64,000 nt of DNA. Source: Petunia secreta. Taxonomy: Eukaryota > Streptophyta > Magnoliopsida > Solanales > Solanaceae. The translations under genes were made by a program, and so were the position numbers. The stretch is taken from positions 17,936,001-18,000,000 of the forward strand of contig JARKIP010000053.1 in the NCBI GenBank assembly GCA_029990175.1. The letters run 5' to 3'. The notes beneath the pieces were generated by a model, which saw nothing but the letters and a program-made list of their open reading frames with translations, made no database searches and was not told the origin of the DNA. This document shows, piece by piece, positions 22,455-33,581 of this stretch (position 1 is the stretch's first letter; the number at the start of each line of letters is the position of its first letter).

Positions 22455-22650
22455 AAAAATGAGATTCATTGTTGGTCATTGGTGCAGGAACTAAACCAAC
22501 ACGAGAGCCCAAGTAGCAAGCTACCTTGATGGACTCTCCCCCTTAAAAAATTGAGTTAATATCGTGTGAACCGATGGTCCACATATCAGATATTAAACTG
22601 ATAAGAACGGATACTACACTTGATCTTAGCCAAAAGGCCGAGAAAGGTAT
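22455..22650 (-). ncRNA. U2: U2 spliceosomal snRNA gene
   Basis: Read on the minus strand from 22650, the transcript begins ATACCTTTCTCGGCCTTTTG and continues through the branch-site recognition element GTAGTA, stem-loop IIa, the Sm site AATTTTTT (near 22543) and two 3' stem-loops (arms AAGTAGC/GCTACCTTG-like; GTTGG...CCAAC), for about 196 nt. U2 pairs with the intron branch point in the major spliceosome. The first about 70 bases match the near-invariant plant U2 sequence as I remember it, except for one T-to-C (GTATCCGTTC for GTATCTGTTC). A correctly spaced USE and TATA lie upstream. The exact 3' end is estimated from family length. Likely functional rather than a retro-pseudogene, because it has a promoter and no poly(A). 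Confidence 0.92.
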
Positions 22651-22676
22651 GCTTTAATTAGTATACGGGCCTCTTC

Positions 22677-22684
22677 TTTTATAA
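22677..22684 (-). promoter_or_regulatory. U2 TATA box
   Basis: TTATAAAA on the minus strand, centred about 30 bp upstream of the U2 5' end, the normal place for plant snRNA genes. Confidence 0.8.
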
Positions 22685-22716
22685 GGCCTCTCAACGCTGT
22701 ATTTTATATTTTCTGT

Positions 22717-22727
22717 CGATATGGGAC
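22717..22727 (-). promoter_or_regulatory. Upstream sequence element (USE) of the U2 promoter
   Basis: GTCCCATATCG on the minus strand differs by one base from the plant snRNA consensus RTCCCACATCG. The 32-bp gap to the TATA box is the longer spacing that specifies RNA polymerase II in plants; pol III genes such as U6 have about 10 bp less. Confidence 0.85.
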
Positions 22728-22730
22728 TGG

Positions 22731-24178
22731 AGAACCATATAACTATTACTCTTCAAAGCTGGTACTTCTCAATATTAACTGAAAATACAGCTGTTGTATA
22801 GACCAAGCTTAAATAGCAAGTTGAATCTCATGGTACTCTGCTCTTGAAGGATTCCAGAAGGCAAAACTGTAGATGGTTTAAAAGAGCTGCCAATTTAATT
22901 TTAGATGCTGATGTAAATAGATGTATATAGGGGTTGGTATGTGTGGAGAAAAGATTTCCACAGCTTCAAGCATTTCATTCCTGATATTAATTGTGTAATG
23001 ACCCCTTTGACTCCTGGCAATGGTTTCTTCTGGGAACTGTGGGTTTGCATTCTGCTAAACTCAAGTGACATCTTATATATATTAACCTTGTTTCTACTTT
23101 CCTTTTCAGGCTAGTGTTGAACAATTAGGATGAGGAAATCATCTTTGTTGATGTATCTGTGGATGTTTTGCAATAGCACAAAGATCTATTGTATGATACT
23201 CCTAATAAAATAAATGTACTCTCTAATTTTCTTGCATCTATATTGAGTTTTACCACATTTTTTCTTCTTATTCAAATTTTGATCTGTTTGTAAAGGAGAG
23301 ACGAAGATCAAGCAATCAAGAATTTATATACTTAGTTGGAGGCAAGAATGAATTCTTCATTTTTCCAAGCATTTGAGCCTTTAACTATTTATTCATGCTA
23401 TAATCAGTGATTCGCTAGAGGGGATGAGGAGACATGCATAATGCATTAGTGAATTTAGAGGGGAGTAGTGATCGGTGCTTTGCTGAAAGTAGCTTTTCTG
23501 AAGAGAAATGGTACCATATGGTAACAAGTGAGGTGAGACTAGAATGTCGTTCTAAACAATACATAAAAAAGTCTAAATTCGCCCCCAAAATATGGGTTAG
23601 ATTAGAATGTCGTTATAAAATTGGGCCAAATATGGCAAAAGTTTTCCAACACAAGGGAAATGTCAAAAAGTTACCGAAATGGTTCAGATTGAAGCTATAT
23701 CGATCACTATCAAAGGCCATAACAATTAGAATACCACAGTTACTGCACATCACTTCGCCTCCACATAAAAATTATCCCATTCATACGATACCTCTCACAC
23801 CTCCATTTTTATAGCTTCCCGCATCACATTTTTATAACTTCCTGCAGTCATTGTTTTACCTCCACCAGAAGAGATAGCCTTCAGCCACTATAACGGTAGA
23901 GGTATATTTGATTGGAACGGAAAATTTAGTCAATTTGGCATAGTTTAGGGGAAAATCTTGACATTTTCCCTTTACAAAATGATCCGTAAGTCAAAGAAAA
24001 AGTGGCAAAACTATCTGCTCTACTTTCCTTTATGCAAATTGTATACATCTATAACGTGAGAGATACAGAGTATAAAACTATCCTGCAGCTCCTCCTTCTA
24101 AACAAATTTCAAAAACAAAAGAATACAACCAGCTTCTTCATTGTACATATAACATTTTTTAGCAAATGAATGCACGGA
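22731..24178. other. Intergenic DNA between U2 and the mannanase gene
   Basis: No convincing gene. An open frame at 23434-23814 has no domain and includes two related stretches ('agaatgtcgtt' words at about 23541 and 23607), so it looks like dispersed repeat. The part next to 24178 should hold the mannanase 3' UTR on the minus strand. Confidence 0.4.
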
Positions 24179-27100
24179 TTATAACGTCGTTGGTGCACAA
24201 AAATTCCTCAAATGTTCTATTTGTGTAGGCAGTACTCCATGTTCTCTAGCCAGCCTACATGACTGTTGAGTAATGAGCTGATATGTCGAAGGCCTATCCC
24301 ATGGAACGATTCCAAAATCATCATTATACAGCTCCATTCCTTCAACCAGGAATTGCCAGAAAAATGATCCTGCCCCCGACCTGTTTCTTTTTGCAGACTT
24401 ATATATCATGTCTAGAACCATTTTGTAGTATCTATCTCGTTGAGCTGGTTCAAAGTCCTCATTCTCATTTGACAAACCAAATTCCGTGAACATGATGGGT
24501 TTTCTCAGTTCCTTGTCACCATCTTCAATGTGAGAAAGCATCCATTTGGCTGCATATATTAACTTTTCTTCGAATTTTTTGTCGTGAAACCTACAATACA
24601 AGGATATCAAACGGGAAAATGCTCTTAAGTGGCAATCCTAGATAAGAAATTGGAAAGTTTAGTCTACAAAGATGGTTATTTGATCATTAGCACTGCATGA
24701 AAACATCCTTCCAGCTACAGAAGCAGTAATGGTGATAGAATTTTTTGCACTATTAGACAAACTTCCAACGAAAGTATCGTTTCCTAATTCCTCCTCATTA
24801 AGCCTGACTTAGTTATGCTGGCATCAAAGCACTGTTCGACTTTACTTTTAAGTAAAATCTTTTGTTGCAAACTTTTAAGAACTCACCAAATTCAGGAGTA
24901 CTCAAGTGTAAGAGGACCAGGCATTTAAACAAGACCTCTGGACTGATCTTGGCCTGGAATTTGACCAATATAAATTTATGCCCAAATTTGATCAACTACT
25001 CCCTCTCTTAATTATACCTTTTCAATTTCTCTTTCCTATTAGTCATAAAATTAATAAAGGGGAGTATGATAAAAAGCTCACCAATGGTCCGGATACACAT
25101 GTACAGAGGCAAAATCAATTGTCGAAAGCATGGAGTTGTTGATGAAATCTGATCCAAGATCAGCAGCCCAAGTTTCTGGATTGGCAGTTGATCTTTTGGG
25201 ACTTCTACGACCGTAGAATCCTTCTAGGCCTACCGTAAGCAGATGTTTCCTATCAATTGATTTCACGAATGTTGACATTTCTTCTATCCAATCCTGCAAA
25301 ATTCTATGATTTTAGTTCATATCTAGGCAAACAAAGGAAGCGGAAGAGTTTCCTTTTTTGCAATTATTTAGTCAAATAAGAAAGGCACCCTTGAATTAAG
25401 ATGAAATACTTAGATATCTTCAATGACGATATAAAGAAGAAATGTCCAGATATTTGAAATTCATCAAGATAATCCAGAAACAACTTTTTGCCTTAGTCGA
25501 AGGAGTATGCTAATAGTTTAAGGTCACATTCAGAAACATAGGAGGCAAAACTACGAAATGGACCTTTGGCCTTCATGTCCATGGATTACCCACTGAAACA
25601 GTGATTTGATAATGGTGAACCATCATAATATTACAAACAGCATTACGCCAATTATCCACTACATTTGTCTTTTAGGACTCGTAATACTACAATATTCTGA
25701 AAATATAAAGCTACATCCCAAACTTCAGAGAACACAAAAAGAATGAATAGCTACCCAAATGACAAGCACGAATGTAGATTGAGGTAAGATTTGATACTTA
25801 CTTGGAGTGTGTCACCAGAAGGATCAGTCATGCAGCGAGGTTCATTTATCAACTCCCATGCAAAGATAGTTGGATCATCCCTGTACTCAATCCCTGTGTA
25901 TACGTTTCTCCTTGTTAGCACCGTCTGGAAGTATGGCAAAAAGAATTTTTACACAAGTCAGAACAGCAAAGATATAACTTCAGAATCAGTACCAGGATGT
26001 GGCATGTGACTGCAGACAAAAGAGCAGAAAGAGGGCTTCAATGACGTAGCCTAATGCCAAAACTATTCTTTCCCTCCTCATAGCATGTTTAGGGGGAAAT
26101 TTAATAAAGCAATCGAGTCATTCCGTAGGCACACAAATCTAGCAGAAGATAGAAATGGAAAGGGCCAATGTAACTCATTCCATTCACTATTGCCTTTCTG
26201 GGACAATAGAGGCCATTCGGCCTAGCAATTAAGAAGTGAGAAGAGATCAACCCTTCCTTATCCCCATTCCCTCAACGCTTCATCATTGCCTCAATTCACC
26301 AGAATTCCAGGAATAGGTAAAAGCAAATAATAAGACCTTTTCACTCTGTTTTAATTATTAAAGTTATGCGGGGCATAAAAATTCATAGTTTGTCAATCTT
26401 TTCATGAATCCTTTGACCTCCAAAAAAATCATAAGTATCTCCTTTCTGTTTCCTCATCTTTAATTTTTGATTTCTTCCTTTTCGTCCCATATTCTATGTT
26501 TTCACTCTTTCCAAACATGGATATCCTGATTTCATGATCAGCCAAAGTCCCAAATTGGAGGCACTAATTTAGGTAATTATCATTGTGATGTATTGTCATT
26601 GATACTTTAATTAACATACTAGTAAATGTAAGTCGTCCATCATATTTCGATGTAGCACCGATCATTTTCTCCTTATGGAGATATTACTCCTTGCAGTTCT
26701 TTTGCACTACTCAGCATCTGAAGATAAACTATTATTACGCCTAGCATGACATTCAAAATTTTACTGGCACAAGGGGTTCTGTGAACAAAGCAAATGTCAC
26801 GTAAAGATGGTCTCTGTGATCAGACCCACTGCTTGTTACATTATATAAGTATATCCTCGTCAATCGATACTTAAAGATACTTCTTATCTTTACATACTTC
26901 ATTAAAGTTAGGTACTAAAACATGAATTGACAAAGTGCTACTTCGTAATGCTTCCCATTGTATATGCTAAGTTGTAGAAGAATGGATCTTCTCAATAAAA
27001 ACTACATAATATTCTACTCCATAAACCAAAAGAAGAAAAAAAATCAGGAGACGTTTCAAGGAAAGTGAGTCTTATCTGGCATCTTTAAATAAAAGTTTGT

Positions 27101-28512
27101 ACAGCTCAAGGGAGATCCCTGAATTTGAGAAATCCTAGAAGAGGTTTCTGAAGTGAAGCTAAAAATTAGCTTCTTCAATGAATAGATGTTTCAAATAGAA
27201 CATTCTGGTCTAATTAATTTAGCGAAAGGACATTTTCCAGTATCTAGATAGTGCCTCAAAAATGTATTCTTTTCTGCATTCCGAATTTGTCTTGCAGCAA
27301 AATGAGCAATGACCAAGCAAAGAAGTTACAGAGAAAGATACCAAGCTTTATATGGATCTAATGTATATTTTTTTGCCCCCTGTCCAACACCTAGTACAAT
27401 ACTATATTTGGAAACACAAACGTAGCGGAACACAAAAGTTTCTCCTGAATAGACTTAATTACCTTGACATAGTTTTTGAAATAACGACGGATGGTAGGGT
27501 CATAGAAGAATGAATCATTGGAGGAGCTTAAAGCAACACCTTCTTTCTCTGCCCATTTTACATACTGCGTCTTCCCACCAAATGCATTTAGATTGTTAAC
27601 CAAGCTCAGCATCAGCCTAATACCATTTTTCTTGGCTTCTGCAATAACATGATCCAATGCCTGCAATAACAAATCTCTGCATCAAGTGAAAACTGCCACA
27701 CGGAGCGCAGATAATTCGCACACCATATAGCAGCGCTAGTAGCAGTTAAACCAACCAAATCCAGAAAGTAATAAAAAGCCACGGTCCCTAAAAAGAAAAT
27801 TCATGAAGTTAATAATTATGAAAACTGATTAACTAGAGTGGCTCATATTTTCAGAGTTGAACTGAAATAAATATAAGAAAAGATTAAAGGTATCAACACT
27901 AGATTAGATGACTTCAATTTATGTACTTAACAAAAATTTGAAAGATCTATAACTAAAATAGCTTTATGCAATCATTGTACCAATTTAATATGATTACCCT
28001 ACAGCTCATTCAATATTTACAAAACAGAGCAGTATTGCCTAATAGTTTTGGAAATATAGCTCTAAAAGGAAAGACTACTAAAGTAAATGACATCATAGAA
28101 ATGGTAATGACAACAAATTCATCCTTACTCTAAAAACTCTTTCATCAAATGTACCAGGGGAAATCTGCAAAGCATTGTATCCACCATCATTAAAAGCCCA
28201 AGTTCTACATACAGTAAGGCCCATCTTAGCACCAGCTTGTAGGATTCCTTTAATTCTTGGTCTATTACTATAATCCACAGCATGGTCCATTAACCAGTAA
28301 GAATTCCAACCATTTATGTAAAAAACTTTACCATCAACAAAGAACTGAGTCCCATTTCTCTCCACAAAACTTAGATTTATTTCACTGTTGTGATTAACCC
28401 ACAAGTCACCAAATGATAAATAGAGAAAAGCAAGAAATAATGCAAAGCCAATGATAGGATAACATAGGCCATTTCTTGCTTGTGTGCTTCTGCTCATAGG
28501 TGATTTAACCAT
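24179..28512 (-). CDS. Mannan endo-1,4-beta-mannosidase (GH5 family), MAN2-like, five coding exons
   Basis: Exons on the minus strand are 28512-28129, 27660-27463, 25924-25802, 25293-25082 and 24590-24179, all GT-AG, giving 442 codons plus TAA. Residues 15-35 form a hydrophobic segment (signal anchor or uncleaved signal). The GH5 fold follows with NGWNSYWLM, CRTWAFNDGG and FDERVF in exon 1. The acid/base Glu is E222 in WELINEPR and the nucleophile is E342 in FTEFGLS. The enzyme hydrolyses beta-1,4 bonds of mannans in the cell wall or Golgi lumen, used in seed germination and wall remodelling. N-terminal anchor and sequence match Arabidopsis MAN2 best from memory. A 5'-UTR intron probably ends at 28582 (TTTCAG). 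Intron 2-3 is long (1,538 bp). A short uORF overlaps the start. Confidence 0.93.
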
Positions 28513-28517
28513 TGCAT
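28494..28517 (-). promoter_or_regulatory. Seven-codon uORF overlapping the mannanase start codon
   Basis: In the leader exon the first ATG (28517) is 5 bases before the chosen start ATG (28512) and out of frame. It encodes MQWLNHL and ends at TGA (28494), 16 nt beyond the main start. Ribosomes would have to leaky-scan or reinitiate backwards, so it could reduce translation. Confidence 0.5.
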
Positions 28518-28655
28518 GAAATGGTGAAAAGGGACCAACTTGATTGGAGACAGGCTCTTGGAGATCCAACTTGAGAAAATGCTGAAACAGATAAACCAAG
28601 ATTTCAACTTTATGTTATACATATATGACAAATTGATTAATAAAAAGAAAAAAAA

Positions 28656-28803
28656 GACGGCCCGGTGCATAAAGCATTCCGCATTCATGTAGGGTCCGAG
28701 TACGGACCACATTGCAAGGGTGTAGGACTGTAGGGTCCGAGTACGGACCACATTGCAAGGGTGCAAGGGTGTGACGTACAAGCCTAACATACTCTGATGC
28801 AAG
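28656..28803 (-). mobile_element. 5'-truncated SINE, minus strand, with internal duplication
   Basis: On the plus strand it reads 'ggcccggtgcataaagcattccgc' and 'ggtccgagtacggacc', the reverse complement of the TS/SolS body ending GTGCACCGGGC. Units at 28688-28728 and 28729-28769 (41 bp, beginning TGTAGGGTCCGAGTACGGAC) are tandem copies. It lies upstream of the mannanase leader exon, probably in the 5'-UTR intron. Confidence 0.7.
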
Positions 28804-28862
28804 TATCAATTGAACTGAACAACAACATGTCTTTTTTTTTTTTTTGTAAGTGTACCTAGGAT

Positions 28863-29074
28863 TAATAAAAAAGCAAGGGCAGCCGGAATACAATTCACGC
28901 CGCATTCGCGGGGTCTTAGAAGGGCTGCACTGCTAGGGATATGATGGACGCAGCTTACCTGATATAAGTATTAGCGATTATTTTCACGACTTGAACCCAA
29001 ACAATTTTACCAGTTGCTTCAAAACTTCCTGAAAATTAATTAATACAGACCAACAAAATGTGCTTATTTTATGC
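28863..29074 (-). mobile_element. Second minus-strand SINE, near full length
   Basis: It reads 'gcaagggcagccggaataca' then 'cgccgcattcgcggggtctt' and ends near 'ttgaacccaaacaattttac', the complement of a B-box and A-box-like tRNA region. Flanks are AAGTGTACCTAGGAT (28848-28862) and AAGTGTACCTGGGAT (29075-29089), a 15-bp duplication with one mismatch. Confidence 0.7.
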
Positions 29075-29256
29075 AAGTGTACCTGGGATCTCCTTAGCTC
29101 TCCAATCTGTTGGACTGATAATTTTCAAGAATAGTCAGATCCTTTTCCTTCTGCAGAAAAAGTAGTACAGCAGCAATTAGTTGAACTCTTGTAGTAGTAT
29201 AGACAAAGACAAAAGTCATCAATTAGGACAGTCACATGAAACTGCATCACGTGTGT

Positions 29257-29286
29257 GTGGGGGTTTTGGGGGTGGGGGGGGGGGGT
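29257..29286 (+). other. G-rich tract with quadruplex potential
   Basis: GTGGGGGTTTTGGGGG followed by TGGGGGG runs gives four or more G-tracts of at least four within about 30 bases. It lies about 750 bp upstream of the mannanase start on its template-opposite strand. Confidence 0.6.
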
Positions 29287-29362
29287 AAGGGCGGGATGTT
29301 TGGAGGGGTTAACTTGGATAAAACCTGACTCACACGTACACAAAATACAAGACAAGTGTTGG

Positions 29363-29844
29363 AACATATGATTAACTAATCATTTTTAATTTTTAAAATT
29401 TAAGTTAATTTTTTTCTTTAATTTAAATATCGTGAGGGGACAAGTATTATAATGATAAATACTAGTCTTACGGTTGTAAATGTACCTGGTAGCTGTAGTG
29501 TTAATTACAACTCTTTCTGTTATAATATATAAATTTTACTTTAACTTGATATAAAATTTAAGTAAAAATAAATATTTCTAGAACTTGTGGTTTAAAATAA
29601 TATATAAATAATTTTGTAACTACTATAAATTATATTATTAAAGATAAAATAAAAATTTTGAAATTAAATTATTATTCAAATTAGTTACGCCATTAACTCT
29701 TTCAGAATGGACTATTAAGGACCGTGCAAGTGACACTTTTCGAGAAGGAATTAAATTATGTTCAAAGCAAAAGAGATATCTCTAAAATTCCTAACATAAA
29801 CAAAAGACAATCCATTTTCAAGGAGTCAAATTGTCTTGAATTCC
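29363..29844. other. AT-rich intergenic DNA, no feature seen
   Basis: Very AT-rich spacer between the mannanase upstream region and the LINE cluster. It holds no recognisable ORF or repeat end apart from the LINE-1 target duplication at 29845-29857. Confidence 0.5.
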
Positions 29845-29901
29845 AAAAACCTAAGTTTTTTTTTGTCGAAACAAGATACTAGCATATATTAATAGAAAAC
29901 A

Positions 29902-30642
29902 TCACGGGGGATTACATAACGTACTCACGCGAGTTTCATGGGTATCCATCGCATGATTAGAATTATTACCAAACGAATGGAGTGCTTGTAAAGCACAAAA
30001 GTTTCCTAATTTAGATAACATAGAGCAAGTACTAGCCGATATAGTAATAACAAAATGTGTGCCCTTCCGATCATCCTCCAAAGCTTGGTGAACAAGAATG
30101 GGTGGCACAGCATGGTGAAAGGTTGAAAAAGATTTGGACAATGAGGGAGCTACTTGAGCGAGCTTATCAGCAACTCTATTCCCTTGTCTAAAAGTATGCC
30201 TAATTAGCGGCATTCCCAGGTTCATCATCAATGATCTGCATTCATTAATAATTGATAGATAAGTAGGTGACGGATTTTCTAGCAAATTGATGACCTCCGT
30301 TGAGTCGGTCTCAATTTCTAATGAATTATAGTGTAGATCATGGGCTAAAATGAGGCTTTGATGAAGACCTAATAATTCTGCATGAGTGTGACTATGAGCA
30401 TGTACCATTTTAGTATAACCTAATAGCCATTCCCCTCTAGTATTCTTGAAGACTCCACCTATACTTGCAGAATTATCAGATTTATAAGATCCATCACAAT
30501 TTAACTTAATGCTATTAGTCTTAGGAGGGGTGCAATATACCCTAATAGTACTACTAGTATCTTTCCTAGAGCTTGAACTAGTTAACAATTTGTACTCTAG
30601 TACTTTCTCATGGACAGAACCATAGGTGATGGATGAGCTCAA
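29902..30642 (-). pseudogene. LINE-1 ribonuclease H domain
   Basis: A 246-codon open frame. The RNase H fold is complete with LNCDGSYK (Asp), AELLGLHQSL (Glu), ETDSTEVINLL (Asp) and GNRVADKLAQ (terminal Asp), the D-E-D-D set, so the domain itself could be active. It would degrade RNA in RNA-DNA hybrids. It ends 40 bases from the poly(A) stub. Called pseudogene only because it is the tail of a broken ORF2. Confidence 0.85.
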
Positions 30643-30681
30643 GTTGTTGACATTATTATTATTTCTATTAATCCATAAATT

Positions 30682-31585
30682 TCATAGAGCAAAAAATAAA
30701 AAGTCGAGCCAATTGTAGAATTTATGGTAAGGGTCGTTGGGTATATCCTTAAGACACTGCAACCAATTATTACAATCAAGCGTGTTGTAGTTAATCTTGT
30801 TTCCCCAGAATGCTTTTGCTATAGGGCATTCAATAAAAAGATGGAATAGGGTTTCAGTAGTATTCTTACAAACACTGCACATAGGATTAGCATTCATACC
30901 AATTTTGTTTAGGTAATATCTAATCGGAAGTTTATTATGTTGACATTTCCAGATAATCTTTTTTAATTTTATTAGGAACATCAACCTTCCATAACCACAT
31001 GAAATCCACATCACTGTTGATAGTAGGTTCGCTTTGCGCATGTTCTATTTGAGCATATACTGATTTCATAGAAAAAATACCATTTTTAGAAAGTGCCCAA
31101 ATCGGATAATCAATATTCCCAATAGGGGAAGGAGAGTTAATAATTATAGTTTTGACTTGTTGAGAAACTTCAAATCCAATCTTAGAAATATCCCAATGAT
31201 TATCATGCATAATATCACATACCTTCTTGCATGAGTCTTCGAATGTCAAAGGACCATCCAAAAAACTTCTAAGATTTTTATTATTTGAAAGCCAAATATT
31301 GTCCCATAGAGAAATTGTTTTACCATTACCTAATACCCATCGAGTGCTATTATAACAAATAGGCAAGATACTATTAATCCCTTTCTAGATGAAAGAAGCA
31401 GAATATGTAGTAGACCTTACAATATATTTATTACTGAGAATTTTTGCCCATAAGGCATTAGGGTTAGTCAGAAGTCTCCATGCTAGGGATATGAGCATAG
31501 CTTTGTTTTTAGATTTAGTACTAACGATCGACAGACCCCCCTGTTGCCTTGGTTTTGTGACAACTTGCCACGACACTAGGTGCAA
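30682..31585 (-). pseudogene. LINE-1 zinc-binding region after the RT (zf-RVT)
   Basis: Frames at 31585-31385, 31366-30935 and 31041-30682 carry the plant LINE segment with KTISLWDNIWL, then the cysteine cluster NPMCSVCKNTTETLFHLFIECPIAKAFW. It is thought to aid RNA or target binding. Broken by frameshifts. Confidence 0.8.
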
Positions 31586-31884
31586 TTTTTTCTTTATATC
31601 AGTAGTGCCCCATAGAAAGTTTCTCTAAACCCTATCAATGCAGTTTAGGGTTTTAATGGGAAGAGTATGGAATTGCATAATATGATTGGGGAGGGCATTG
31701 AGAGTTGATTTTACAAGAGTTGCTCTCCCTGCTAAGTTTAAGAAATTCATCTTCCAACTGGATAACTTAGTAGCAAGATTATCAAGAATAAAATTGTAAT
31801 CACTATGTCTAGGCTTATGCCCTAAAATAAAAAAACCTAGATATTTTCCAAAGTTGTTACTCTTATTAAGAGAGATGATATTGC

Positions 31885-33471
31885 CTAGATGGTTAGATAA
31901 AGATAGATTAGCATTTTTTGAGAAATTTTTTTTGATTTATCTTTACTAATGCTTTCCCCTGACATTTCACAAAAAAAATCCAAAGCAACCTTAATACTAT
32001 TAGCAGATTTTTCATTAGCTTTAGTAAAGAAGGTGAGATCATCAGCAAAAAATAGGTGAGAAATTTCTGGCCCTTTAGGAGATAGTTTTATAGGGTCCCA
32101 TAAATTCCTATTTATCTGTTGATTAATATAAATAGAGAGCAGTTCTAGACATAAAATAAAGATATAAGGTGACATAGGGTCACCTTGCCTTATACCCCTA
32201 GAAGGAAGAAAGAATTTTGTTTTAAGACCATTTACCAAAACACAAATTGAGGACGTAGTAATACAGGAGAGGATTAATTTAGAGATCCTTGGAGGAAACT
32301 TTAAAAAGACTAACATTGTACGAATAAAGAACCACTCAATTTTATCAAAGGCTTTTTCCAAATCTACCTTAATGATCATTTCACTTTTATGCCCCTTCAA
32401 TTTGCTAAATTTATTCATAAATTCTTGAATAATAATAGCATTGTCCGATGCCCGTCTATTTTTGATAAAACTGGCTTGACAAGGACTAATCAATTTATCT
32501 AAATAAGGTTTAATCCTATTAGCTATAATTTTAGTCACAATTTTGTAAACAGTGTTACATAGCCCAATTGGTCTAAAATTTTTCAGTTTACAACATTTTT
32601 AATTTTAGGAATTAGGCAAATATAGGTGGAATTTAGATTTTCAGGCATCTCACCAGTTTGAAAAATATGATGGCAAACATTTATTACTGAGTTACCAATA
32701 ATCCCCCAGTGTTTTTGGAAAAAAATGAGATGCAGACCATCAGGTCCGGGGGATTTGTGAGGTTTAAAGGAAAATAGAGCATTAAAAATTTCACAATTAC
32801 TTAAGGGCTTGTCCAAAATACTAAGTTCTACTCTATTAAACCATCCAGCATTATCTTCTAAAGGTTTCATCTTACTGAAAAAATGATTTGATTTGTATAA
32901 GCATTCAAAGTAAGATGAAACATGATCAAAAACTTCCTTAGTTTCAAAAATTAAATTGCCACTATCATCTTGAAAGTGAGTGATACGATTTTTCCTCCTT
33001 CGATTTAAGGTAGTCACATGGTAGAATTTAGTATTTTCATCTCCAAAGTTTAGCCAATCAATTCGAGACTTTAACTTCCAGAATTCCTCCTCTTGTTTTA
33101 AAATAGTGTTATATTCACTAATGAGGTCTTTTTCTAAAGTCTGGAGAAAAGAACTGGTACTATATTTAGGAGACATTTGAATCCCATTAAGTCTGGCAAG
33201 GATTGTAGATTTTTTTAAAAAAATTATTACAAAAAGTGTCCTTATTCCAAACAATAGCATTGTTATGAAAAGTTTTAATGGCTTCATCTAAAGGTCTATT
33301 GTGCCATGCATCCGAAACTAATTTCCTAAAAGTAGGGTGAGATAGCCACATAGTCTCAAGTCTAAAAGGTTTCTCATAATTGCTAGTAGGCTGTCTATTA
33401 AGGTTAATTAACATAGGGTTATGGTCCGAATAGGTTTTAGGTAAGTGGACAACACTAACATCTTTAAACAA
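31885..33471 (-). pseudogene. LINE-1 reverse transcriptase
   Basis: Three frames in succession: 33471-33187 (end of the endonuclease, TYSDHNPMLINL), 33287-32583 (connector and RT fingers, HKSPGPDGL near its end) and 32538-31885 (palm: KVDLEKAFDKIEWFFI, RGIRQGDPMSPYIFILCLE, and active site FFADDLTFF with both Asp residues). Target-primed reverse transcriptase. Frameshifts at about 33230, 32560 and 31900 disable it although the catalytic residues survive. Confidence 0.85.
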
Positions 33472-33581
33472 GGAGACCCATTCAAAGTTGGCTAAGCATC
33501 TATATAATCTTTCTAAAATGAGACCCTTTTTATATCTATGATTGGACCTAGTATATTTTGGACCCTTAAATCCTAGATCTA

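Noticed and set aside
23434..23814. 126-codon frame between U2 and mannanase
   Set aside because: No recognised domain, internal repeated words, and no splice or promoter context. Probably repeat DNA.
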